A stretch of 64,000 nt of DNA from contig CAYHEC010000021.1 of assembly GCA_964355675.1 (NCBI GenBank), positions 1 through 64,000 on the forward strand, written 5' to 3'. Shown here piece by piece: positions 42,109 to 49,359 of the stretch. Made by a program: the position numbers and the translations under genes. The first letter of the stretch is position 1, and every line of letters begins with the position of its first letter. Origin of the DNA: CAMBDS01 sp964355675. GTDB lineage: Bacteria; Electryoneota; AABM5-125-24; Hatepunaeales; Hatepunaeaceae. The notes under the pieces were generated by a model that saw only the letters and a list, made by a program, of their open reading frames with translations, did no database searches and had not been told where the DNA came from.

Positions 42109-42481
42109 AAGCAAGCCGTCAACCCTCTGCGGTTGACGGCTGTTTTATTAATCAGGTCAATACTTTGAGAGCGGCTTTTCAAGCCGCTCTTGCCCGTACA
42201 GGTTGCGCTTTCAGACCGATTAGAGCGGCTTGATGGCAGTTGATTAAAGATCTTAACACACTTCCCGATGTGACTCGCGTAGGGGCCGGTTTACCGAGCC
42301 CGCTCGCGTAGGGTCGATTTCCAAATCGACCTCATACGATGGCGGGATTCCAATCCCGCCCTACCCGGTGCTTGATAAGATATTTCGTTTACAATCATTA
42401 TGCCGCTCTCCAAACGCAACTATTATATACACCCCATAATAAGATGCCTCAACTAAACCACCTTAAACTATTGGAAACGTC
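42109..42481. repeat. Intergenic repeat block after clpC
   Basis: 373 nt. Besides the terminator at 42114-42141 it holds palindromes at 42168-42190 (AGAGCGGCTT arms, 10 bp), 42312-42331 (GGTCGATTT) and 42342-42359 (GCGGGATT). Also present is a TCGCGTAGGG motif twice (near 42275 and 42304). Confidence 0.8.
42114..42141 (+). terminator. clpC terminator
   Basis: Perfect 11-bp stem AGCCGTCAACC/GGTTGACGGCT with loop CTCTGC, followed by GTTTTATTA. Its loop follows the same rule as the dispersed palindromes in genes. Confidence 0.8.
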
Positions 42482-43072
42482 ATGCGAATATTTTTGACAG
42501 TCCTCGCGCTCATAGCCTCGTGCGCTTTGTTGGTTCCGATCCTGGACGTGGTTATTGCACAAGAGAGCGTTACCTATAGGGACACGACCCAGATCTATGA
42601 TGTTCAGAAAATTATGTTGTATGAATCGTTGAAGAAAAACCCTCTCATTGCGGTAAATCTCGCTTCCATACTTCCAAGCGCGGGGCATGCGTATGCAGGG
42701 AATTGGGGAAGAGGTCTGCTCTTTGCGATTAGTGAAGCAGGGTGTGTTTATTACGCCCTTACTAAGGGGTGGAAGGATGTTATGGGGGATGTTTGGATTG
42801 CAGGTATAGATGGTGGCCATTGGGAACGAATGTCGATCGCGCGAAAGCCGACTACAGGTTTCTGGGTAGGTATGTTTGGAGCTTTAATTCTTGAAGGAGT
42901 TGCGATTGGCGATGCTGCTTTGGAAGTTGAAAGATACAACAAGGATTTGTATGACAAAATAAACCCTCGTTTTCATAATGTTCAAACAACCGAAAGAAAG
43001 CTCTTTGATCTGTCAATTTGGCCGGTAGAGCGCGGTGGAGAACTTTCTTTGACATACTATTGTGGGAATTAA
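42482..43072 (+). CDS. DUF5683-like predicted membrane protein
   Basis: 196 residues with a signal-like N terminus (MRIFLTVLALIASCALLVPI). The segment LASILPSAGHAYAGNWGRGL (about 60-79) matches the opening of DUF5683-type domains, as in the protein at 30717-31625, with membrane helices at LLFAISEAGCVYYAL and FWVGMFGALILEGVAIG. The function is unknown. It directly precedes a small lipoprotein gene, with no gap, so the two are probably translated from one message. Confidence 0.7.
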   Translation: MRIFLTVLALIASCALLVPILDVVIAQESVTYRDTTQIYDVQKIMLYESLKKNPLIAVNLASILPSAGHAYAGNWGRGLLFAISEAGCVYYALTKGWKDVMGDVWIAGIDGGHWERMSIARKPTTGFWVGMFGALILEGVAIGDAALEVERYNKDLYDKINPRFHNVQTTERKLFDLSIWPVERGGELSLTYYCGN

Positions 43073-43075
43073 TTG

Positions 43076-43624
43076 ATGACCAGAATAATTGTAATTATCA
43101 CTCTAATCATACTTTTCAACGGCTGTGCAGTTACTCCCATTATCAAAGACATGGTGATTGATGTTTCCCCGCAAGACTTGCACTGTAGTAGCAAAACTCT
43201 TGACATCGAATCAGTACAAGGAGGATTAGAAAGTATCTATTTATTTGGAAGTACAAGAATTGATTCGATTTCGTTTGAAAAGGCGCTTGTGCGTTCACTT
43301 CGAAATGCCGCGCTGTTTTCCGCTAACGAAGCCGGAGTATCAAGTGACTATTCGCTCCGTGCGTTGATACTTAGGCAGGAGGCGCCCTATCGACCAGGCA
43401 AGAAGATCATACTTACTACTGTTACACTGACCGTTGGATACTATTTAATAGATTGCAGGTCCCATGAAGTCATATGGTCTAAACAAATCTACTCATCCGG
43501 TACTGCCAAAAATGTTTCCGCCTTAGCCCCTCTTCAGGTTGTTCCATTCAGAAAAGCGCATGAAAGTGCAGTAAGAGAGAATATCAAGCTCTTAATCAAA
43601 GAGCTCTCTGCTCTGAATCTCTAA
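43076..43624 (+). CDS. Small predicted lipoprotein
   Basis: 182 residues from the ATG at 43076 (a TTG lies one codon before). The N terminus IIVIITLIILFNGCAVTP has a lipobox with the cysteine near residue 17. The remainder is an alpha/beta mix (VTLTVGYYLIDCRSHEVIWS) resembling domains of periplasmic lipoproteins of unknown function. It follows the DUF5683-like gene and ends 15 nt before the convergent lpxB stop, with no terminator seen. Confidence 0.72.
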   Translation: MTRIIVIITLIILFNGCAVTPIIKDMVIDVSPQDLHCSSKTLDIESVQGGLESIYLFGSTRIDSISFEKALVRSLRNAALFSANEAGVSSDYSLRALILRQEAPYRPGKKIILTTVTLTVGYYLIDCRSHEVIWSKQIYSSGTAKNVSALAPLQVVPFRKAHESAVRENIKLLIKELSALNL

Positions 43625-43639
43625 ACACTGATTGGAATC

Positions 43640-44746
43640 CTACATCATCCCAACCGCAATTTCCGCCACCTTTTCCGCCGCACCCTGACTTCCCAGCGCG
43701 AGTCTTACCTCGTCATAGCCAGCAATGATACTCTGTCTGGCTTCTGTTTCAGTCAAGACTCGCTTCAACTCAGTGACTAACCTATGAACCGAAAATTCCG
43801 ACTGGATCAATTCCAGCACAACCTCTCGCCCGACAATGACGTTGACGAGAGCCACATTAGGAATCTTCACGAAGTTCTTGGCGATCTGATAATTGAGCGC
43901 TGAAGTCTTATAGACAACCACTTGCGGCACCCCCAATAATGCCGCTTCAAGGGTTGCTGTACCAGAACAGACCGCGGCGGCGTCAGCATTAATCAGCAGT
44001 TCCCGCGAATCGTCCCATATCGTAACGCCATCCTTTTCAATATCCTTCAATGCAGTCCACTCCCTTAATGCACTTGCCCGTCCAATTCCGATTCGCAAGT
44101 TCGGCATCGAATTTCTTAACGCGCGAGCCGCGTCTAACATCAGCGGTAAATGTTTCAGGGCGACCGATGGACGGCTTCCCGGAAGCAAAGCCAGCAGGGG
44201 GGAGTCACTCTTTTTCTCGATATTGCGATGCAGGTAAGGCGCGATCTCGTCTAACAATGGATGCCAGACGAAGTGTGCTTTGATCCCAAACTTTAGGAAG
44301 AACTCGACCTCGAACGCAAACACAACCGCGAGCTGATCGACGTATCGCTGCAAGAATTTGACCCGCCCCTGTCGCCAAGCCCAGAGCTGAGGAGCAACGT
44401 AGTAGAGGATTTTCGGAGGATGTGGAAGTGCTTTTAGACTGCGGGCGAGATTGAGGTTGAAGCCGGGGTAATCGACGAGAATAACAAGAGATACGCTTTC
44501 TTCTTCGACCCGGCTAAGTATTTGTCTTTTTAATCGAGCGAGTTTTGGGAGGATTTTCGGGATGCCGGTAAAACCCATCACGGCGAGATCGTTCACATCT
44601 GCCAGAAGATCGACGCCTTCCTGACGCATGAGCGCGCCTCCTGCCCCGAAGAAGTGAGTCTCAGGCAATCTTTGTTTGATCGCCGCGACTACCGGAGCCG
44701 CGTGAAGATCGCCGGATGTCTCTCCGGCGACTATCAGAATATTCAC
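43640..44746 (-). CDS. lpxB: Lipid-A-disaccharide synthase
   Basis: 368 residues, full length. The start NILIVAGETSGDLHAA, then FFGAGGALMRQEGVDLL, VMGFTGIPKILPKL, ILVDYPGFNLNLAR, YYVAPQLWAWRQGR and GTATLEAALLGVPQVVVYK are LpxB marks (a GT19 glycosyltransferase). It joins UDP-diacylglucosamine and lipid X to make lipid A disaccharide at the inner membrane. Thus the host makes lipid A. The start overlaps the methyltransferase stop by four bases (ATGA). Confidence 0.95.
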   Translation of the reverse strand: MNILIVAGETSGDLHAAPVVAAIKQRLPETHFFGAGGALMRQEGVDLLADVNDLAVMGFTGIPKILPKLARLKRQILSRVEEESVSLVILVDYPGFNLNLARSLKALPHPPKILYYVAPQLWAWRQGRVKFLQRYVDQLAVVFAFEVEFFLKFGIKAHFVWHPLLDEIAPYLHRNIEKKSDSPLLALLPGSRPSVALKHLPLMLDAARALRNSMPNLRIGIGRASALREWTALKDIEKDGVTIWDDSRELLINADAAAVCSGTATLEAALLGVPQVVVYKTSALNYQIAKNFVKIPNVALVNVIVGREVVLELIQSEFSVHRLVTELKRVLTETEARQSIIAGYDEVRLALGSQGAAEKVAEIAVGMM

Positions 44747-45327
44747 GGCAGTGCAGGCAGAAATAGTACTCGGAGTGCGAGGATTAACCAGGCAAATGCC
44801 AGCCCCATCAGGGTCGAGCGCTCCTCGCGCAGGGCTTCGCTTAACTTGAAAGGCGCTGGTTTACGGGAGCTTGAACCGGGCTTGAGTTTAGGCAATAGTC
44901 GCGGGACAGTTTCGCAGTAACGCTGATAGGCTTCACCGAAGATGTTCCGCAGAGTACCTTCTTCGAGAGAGATGATCATACCATACTGCCAGCCAAAATA
45001 GAGTACTATCAGAGCCGAGAGATAAGGCATGAACGCCCCGGACGCCAGCGCGAATCCAGTATAAAGGACCATATTGGCGACATAGAGAGGGTTGCGCACG
45101 TGCGCATAAGGTCCGCTGGACACAAGCTCTGGCGCCCCGACATTACGAGTCCTGGTCGCGCCTCCGGCATGCCTCAGCGCATTGATGCGTAGTGTTTCGC
45201 CCAGCAAGCAAAGCGCGGCTCCGATACCAAGCGTGATCATCGTCGGCTTGGCCCAGACGATGCTGATTATCAAAAACGGTATCGGTGTGTAACCGCGCAA
45301 CCGAAAGACCATCTCACGAAGGTCCAT
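44743..45327 (-). CDS. Isoprenylcysteine methyltransferase/PEMT-like membrane methyltransferase
   Basis: 194 residues with about four membrane segments and the SAM-binding motif SSGPYAHVRNPLYVANM (about 70-86), followed by LEEGTLRNIFGEAYQRYCETV, the family's C-terminal signature. It lies between the oxidoreductase and lpxB with overlaps on both sides, so it may modify lipid A or a related lipid; that is inference from context. A shorter relative is at 10523-10933. Confidence 0.85.
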   Translation of the reverse strand: MDLREMVFRLRGYTPIPFLIISIVWAKPTMITLGIGAALCLLGETLRINALRHAGGATRTRNVGAPELVSSGPYAHVRNPLYVANMVLYTGFALASGAFMPYLSALIVLYFGWQYGMIISLEEGTLRNIFGEAYQRYCETVPRLLPKLKPGSSSRKPAPFKLSEALREERSTLMGLAFAWLILALRVLFLPALP

Positions 45328-46318
45328 GATGTCCCTCTTTTATTTTGACGAGGATCGCCTCAGCAAGTTCAAGTGCATCCAATCCATTACGTCCTGATAC
45401 TAATGGCGCCGTTCCGTTCAAGACCGCATCCCGAAACGCTGAAAGTTCCATCCGCATCGCGTCGCCTTCGGGAGCATCGGGGAAACTGCGAAAGAGCCTC
45501 AACCGTCGTGGCCCCATTTCCATTTCACCGAGTATTTCGAGGCCCGGGATAGCATCACTGAAAGGAGTGCTCGCGAAACCGACTTCAGCGCCGACATATT
45601 CGCAAGTTCCTTTGCCAAGATCGAGGGCAATGTACTCGTGCTCACCGAACAACCGGAATTTGCGCATCCGCTTGAGGGAAATCCGGCTGGCGGTCACATT
45701 GGCGACCAGCCCGGTGGGAAACTCCAGACGGGCGTTGGCGATGTCGATTGAGGGAGTTATGACTCCGACGCCGCTGGCGTAAATGTGAACGGGCTTGCAA
45801 CCGGCAAGAATCAGGAGTAAATCGAGGTCGTGGATCATCAGATCGTGGACGACGGCAACGTCTCCGCCGCGGGGATTCCATTGGGAAAGGCGATGGATTT
45901 CGACGAACCGGGGATGAATGTTAAGGTTCGCCAAGGCTCGGAAGGCGCGATTGAACCGTTCGATGTGCCCGACCTGGATAGGGATATTTTTCGCTTCGGC
46001 GGCTTCGACGAGAGCGCGCCCCTCAGCCGCAGTCGCACAAATTGGCTTCTCAATGAACAGCGGCTTTCCGGCGGCAATCACTGCCATACCGATCTTAAAA
46101 TGCGAGGTGGTCGGCGATACCACAACCACTGCGTCGGATTTGGCGATCAGGTCATCGAGGTCTTTGGCGACCGGGACTTTGAAAGAAGTGACGGCAGTCT
46201 GCAACGCTTCATTGGAAGTATCCCAAACGGCTGATACAGTCACGTTTTCAAGGGTGGAAAGATGGTTAAGGTGTCGGCTTCCAAGATAACCGACGCCGAC
46301 GAGACCGATACGGAGCAT
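45314..46318 (-). CDS. Gfo/Idh/MocA family oxidoreductase
   Basis: 334 residues. A nucleotide-binding N terminus (LRIGLVGVGYLGSRHLNHL), the EKPICAT motif (about 93-99), and VGHIERFNRAF (about 116-126) place it in the Gfo/Idh/MocA family of NAD(P)-dependent sugar oxidoreductases. It overlaps the methyltransferase gene by 14 nt and is coupled to lpxB through it. A related enzyme, GnnA, oxidises UDP-GlcNAc to allow 3-amino lipid A in some bacteria, but its partner GnnB is not seen here, so this role is only a possibility. Confidence 0.88.
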   Translation of the reverse strand: MLRIGLVGVGYLGSRHLNHLSTLENVTVSAVWDTSNEALQTAVTSFKVPVAKDLDDLIAKSDAVVVVSPTTSHFKIGMAVIAAGKPLFIEKPICATAAEGRALVEAAEAKNIPIQVGHIERFNRAFRALANLNIHPRFVEIHRLSQWNPRGGDVAVVHDLMIHDLDLLLILAGCKPVHIYASGVGVITPSIDIANARLEFPTGLVANVTASRISLKRMRKFRLFGEHEYIALDLGKGTCEYVGAEVGFASTPFSDAIPGLEILGEMEMGPRRLRLFRSFPDAPEGDAMRMELSAFRDAVLNGTAPLVSGRNGLDALELAEAILVKIKEGHHGPS

Positions 46319-46563
46319 AAGAAACCCTAAATTATGAAAAAGAGAAGGGGGTCAAAAATCGATCACTTTAGTCACCGAGTCGCGGAAACGTCTGTCAGAT
46401 AGTGGATACAGGCGTGATCGATTTGTGATCGTAACAAAAATCGATCACAATTATCAAGTAGGGGCGCATCGCGATGCGCCCCTACGGGCTACAATAGAAA
46501 TAATATAACAGAAAAAGGGGTCGTTCACTGCGAACAACCCCTTTCTCAAACAGTTTAATGCGA
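46319..46563. repeat. Intergenic repeats between Gfo/Idh and rpoD
   Basis: A 28-bp perfect palindrome GTAGGGGCGCATCG/CGATGCGCCCCTAC (46458-46485), a cluster of ATCGATCAC motifs near 46355, 46412 and 46440 in both orientations, and the rpoD terminator (46511-46545). Confidence 0.8.
46511..46545 (-). terminator. rpoD terminator
   Basis: Read leftward, GAAAGGGGTTGTTC pairs with GAACGACCCCTTT, followed by TTCTGTTATATT. Confidence 0.75.
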
Positions 46564-47493
46564 TTAACTTAGATATGTCCGCAACGCCTTCGACCGGGTC
46601 GGGTGGTTGAGCTTACGAATCGCCTTCTCCTTGATCTGGCGGACGCGCTCACGAGTCAGCCTCAGCATCTCGCCGATTTCCTCAAGCGTGCGCTGTTCGC
46701 CCTTCTTGTTGAACCGTCCGGCAATCCCAAAGTAGTACTCAAGAACCTCAGTCTCGCGCGGCGTCAAAGTTGCCAGCGCCCGTTTGATCTCAAGCTTGAG
46801 CGATTCCTCCATCAATTGCGCGTCGGGAGGCGGTTGCATGTCATTGTGGATAATGTCGAGCAGTCGGTTGTCTTCACCCTGGCTGAAGGGCGCGTCCATC
46901 GAGAGATGCCTGCCAGACATCTTCAGCGTGTCAGTGACCTCCCAGAGGTTCATCTTCAGCTCTTCGGCGATCTCCTCAGGCAAAGGTTCGCGCTCGAACT
47001 CTTGTTCAAGCACGTTATAGGCTTTGCCGATTTTGTTCAGCGCGCCGACGCGGTTAAGAGGAAGCCTTACCACGCGAGACTGTTCGGCGAGCGCCTGCAG
47101 AATTGATTGCCGGATCCACCAGACAGCGTATGAGATGAACTTAAAACCTCGCGTTTCGTCGAAGCGTTGAGCGGCCTTGATTAAACCGAGGTTTCCTTCA
47201 TTAATCAGGTCACCGAGGGAAAGCCCTTGATTTTGGTATTGTTTGGCAACTGAGACGACGAAGCGGAGATTGGCTTTTACCAGTTTCTCAAGCGATTCCT
47301 GCTGTTCAATATGATTATGTTTGGGCGGCGCGCCGCCAATGACCTCAGGGTCCAGCTCAGGTTTGTAGTTGATGATGCGCGCCAGACGGATCTCTTCATC
47401 AGTTTGAAGCAAACCGACTTCGCCGATCTCCTGTAAATAGCGTTCAAGCGATTGATTTGTACGAATGTTGACTTTTTTGGCGATCTTGGTCAT
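46564..47493 (-). CDS. rpoD: RNA polymerase primary sigma factor (RpoD/SigA)
   Basis: 309 residues, short because region 1.1 is missing. Region 1.2 is near 12-40 (QSLERYLQEIGEVGLL). Region 2 is very well conserved (VKANLRFVVSVAKQYQNQGL, DLINEGNLGLIKAAQRFDET, FKFISYAVWWIRQSI). Region 4 ends in EEIGEMLRLTRERVRQIKEK. A small insert (NYKPELDPEVIGGAPPKHN, about 42-60) lies before region 2. The length and form match primary sigma factors of the FCB group. Its own promoter is TTGATT-N17-TATAAT at 47527-47555, of classical type. Confidence 0.95.
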   Translation of the reverse strand: MTKIAKKVNIRTNQSLERYLQEIGEVGLLQTDEEIRLARIINYKPELDPEVIGGAPPKHNHIEQQESLEKLVKANLRFVVSVAKQYQNQGLSLGDLINEGNLGLIKAAQRFDETRGFKFISYAVWWIRQSILQALAEQSRVVRLPLNRVGALNKIGKAYNVLEQEFEREPLPEEIAEELKMNLWEVTDTLKMSGRHLSMDAPFSQGEDNRLLDIIHNDMQPPPDAQLMEESLKLEIKRALATLTPRETEVLEYYFGIAGRFNKKGEQRTLEEIGEMLRLTRERVRQIKEKAIRKLNHPTRSKALRTYLS

Positions 47494-47526
47494 TTAGGTG
47501 GCCATCCATTTAGGGAATATCACTAT

Positions 47527-47555
47527 ATTATACGACTTATAATTACAACAATCAA
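47527..47555 (-). promoter_or_regulatory. rpoD promoter
   Basis: Reading leftward: TTGATT (47555-47550), 17-nt spacer, TATAAT (47532-47527). The leader to the ATG is about 27 nt. Confidence 0.8.
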
Positions 47556-47639
47556 CTGAAAAAATTCAGTCTTGGAACAATTTCCCCAATGAGAACAAGA
47601 ACGTGCAGACGGTTTGAGTTTGTTGAAAAGCCCCGGTGG

Positions 47640-47776
47640 TCGGTAGGACGGGGTTCCGTACCCGTCCACTTAAGCACGAGTTTTTCTTGCCGCAGGGTGT
47701 CCTCACCCTGCGGCAAAGATATGATTTACAATTATTTGTCGCAGGGTGAGGACACCCTGCGACACACATTCTCGTA
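47640..47776. repeat. Palindrome plus 91-bp composite repeat (copy 1)
   Basis: A GGACGGG...CCCGTCC hairpin (47646-47667) precedes the 91-bp repeat at 47686-47776. The latter has two hairpins with CGCAGGGTG stems (47688-47715 and 47737-47764) joined by an A/T-rich linker with ATTTACAATTATTTG. Copy 2 is at 57485-57575 and differs at seven positions. MarC begins four bases after this copy. Confidence 0.85.
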
Positions 47777-47780
47777 ACAA

Positions 47781-48413
47781 ATGATTAATGAATTAGACTT
47801 CGCGCTTACCGCCTTGACGGCTCTGTTCGCGGTAATGGATCCGCTGGCAATGTTGCCGATATTTATCGCTGTGACCGTGAATCAGTCTCCTTCACAACAA
47901 AGGAGGACGGCGAAGTTATCGACGATTTATGCTTTTCTTATCCTTACTTTGTTCATCATCCTCGGTCATTTAATTCTTCACTTATTCAGCATTTCCATGG
48001 ATGCATTTCGAGTCGCCGGAGGGATTCTTCTTCTAATGGTCGGACTTGAGATGGTACATTCTCGAGTATCTCTGGTCGCCCATCCCAATATAAAAGAGTA
48101 TGCCGAAGCAGTTCGTGCTGAAGATGTCGCGCTGATGCCGCTCGCGATGCCCATGCTGAGCGGACCGGGAGCTATCACTACCGCTATGACAATTGTCGGA
48201 GATGGATTCAGCCCGTTGAGGATGATTATTTTGATCGGCGTGGCCGCGGTTGTATTATTTACAACTTACGTTCTCTTGAAATACGCCGATAAAATCGCTA
48301 ATAAAATAGGTTCTAACGGAATAGGAATCCTGACCCGTCTGATGGGACTGTTATTGATCGCTTTCGCAGTGCAGATGGGTTTCGAAGGCGCGAAATCCTT
48401 GTTGAGGCAGTAA
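47781..48413 (+). CDS. MarC-family membrane protein
   Basis: 210 residues, about six membrane helices. ALTALFAVMDPLAMLPIFIA at the start and LMPLAMPMLSGPGAITTAMT in the middle are the MarC family marks, with repeated AMD-P and GPGA motifs. MarC proteins were once linked to antibiotic resistance, but their function is unknown. The gene starts four bases after the repeat at 47686-47776, so its ribosome site would lie in the repeat; none is obvious. Confidence 0.9.
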   Translation: MINELDFALTALTALFAVMDPLAMLPIFIAVTVNQSPSQQRRTAKLSTIYAFLILTLFIILGHLILHLFSISMDAFRVAGGILLLMVGLEMVHSRVSLVAHPNIKEYAEAVRAEDVALMPLAMPMLSGPGAITTAMTIVGDGFSPLRMIILIGVAAVVLFTTYVLLKYADKIANKIGSNGIGILTRLMGLLLIAFAVQMGFEGAKSLLRQ

Positions 48414-48457
48414 TATTTACGAGGATAACAGACGCTCGCCAAGAAGAACAACTATTT

Positions 48458-48480
48458 AGAGCGGCTTGAAAAGCCGCTCT
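48458..48480. repeat. AGAGCGGCTT palindrome
   Basis: 10-bp arms with loop GAA. The arms are identical to those at 42168-42190, and the loop is its reverse complement. Confidence 0.8.
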
Positions 48481-48493
48481 CCAAGACTTATTA

Positions 48494-48534
48494 TAAAAAA
48501 AGCCGTCAATCTCAGTTGGATCGGCGGCTTTTTT
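48494..48534. terminator. Terminator between convergent marC and an orphan gene
   Basis: AAAAAAAGCCG pairs with CGGCTTTTTT across an imperfect stem; A tract on one side and T tract on the other suit both directions. Confidence 0.7.
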
Positions 48535-48626
48535 AGATTTATTAGCTGATTCAATCGTTTAGCGCAAGGTCAATGAATTATCGTCCCAATATATCAACCC
48601 CAAGCCTGATAACGACAAAGTGACTC

Positions 48627-49052
48627 CTACCTTGTTTGCTTAAGGAGAAGTTGAGCGACGCCGAGGATATCGTCCTTCAGCTTGACAAGTGCTGTCGATG
48701 GATCATTTAAGTAATCGTCACGAGTCAGAACGATGTTTTTTGGTTCTCTCGATCCGGTGAGGTAATGAAAATGACTTAGCGGTTTTAAGCCAGCGGCGCG
48801 CACGATATCGTTACGCGTCATCTTTCCACCGGCTAATAATCGCTTGAAAATCAGTTCGGAAGTATAATAAAGACCCTCGACCCGCCGCCTGACGGTGTCG
48901 GCGTCCATCTTCTCGATAGGAAGCAATACGACAACTTTGTCGAAAAAAACTTCTGTTTTTTCTTTCCCTGCAGCAGATACAAAGCCATCGACCAGACTGC
49001 TGATCTTATTGACGACCTCGCCTCTTAAGTAGCGGAGTTCGTATTCGCGCAT
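48627..49052 (-). CDS. Conserved-looking protein of unknown function
   Basis: 141 residues, soluble and mainly helical; no domain that I recognise. The second half contains MTRNDIVRAAGLKPLSHFHY, which could be a helix-turn-helix-like segment, though this is uncertain. No signal peptide or membrane helix. A near-perfect promoter (TTGACA-N17-TATATT at 49113-49141) drives it, with the transcript starting about 55 nt before the ATG, so the frame is likely used. It lies alone between marC (convergent) and a divergent secreted protein gene. Confidence 0.65.
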   Translation of the reverse strand: MREYELRYLRGEVVNKISSLVDGFVSAAGKEKTEVFFDKVVVLLPIEKMDADTVRRRVEGLYYTSELIFKRLLAGGKMTRNDIVRAAGLKPLSHFHYLTGSREPKNIVLTRDDYLNDPSTALVKLKDDILGVAQLLLKQTR

Positions 49053-49112
49053 CTAATTCTCCCCAAGAGTTGCTTCGGCGATCCAATATTGGTCGCAGAT
49101 TCATTTCTCGCT

Positions 49113-49141
49113 AATATAATGTAAGTTCTTCGTTCTGTCAA
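49113..49141 (-). promoter_or_regulatory. Promoter of the orphan gene
   Basis: Reading leftward: TTGACA (49141-49136), 17-nt spacer, TATATT (49118-49113). Confidence 0.75.
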
Positions 49142-49228
49142 CTCTTTGGTGCGAATTAAGTGGGGTGTCACTTCTTGAGGCTGATATGTAAACTCGTTCA
49201 AGCATTGCCCTCAATCCCAAAATGCACC

Positions 49229-49257
49229 TTGACAAGTGCCTAAGATAATCGTAAATT
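49229..49257 (+). promoter_or_regulatory. Promoter of the large secreted protein
   Basis: TTGACA, 17-nt spacer, TAAATT. The leader to the ATG is about 95 nt. Confidence 0.6.
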
Positions 49258-49359
49258 TTAAATTACAATTTCACCGTTTCAAATTCCTGGGGATGGCGGG
49301 CTAATTACCACCGCCATATTTGGATTTCCAATAAAGCTAAAGATTAACGAGGACGACCG

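Larger units (their letters stand above)
49053..49359. other. Divergent promoter region
   Basis: 307 nt holding two facing-away promoters: 49113-49141 leftward and 49229-49257 rightward. No palindrome or RNA gene is seen. Confidence 0.6.
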
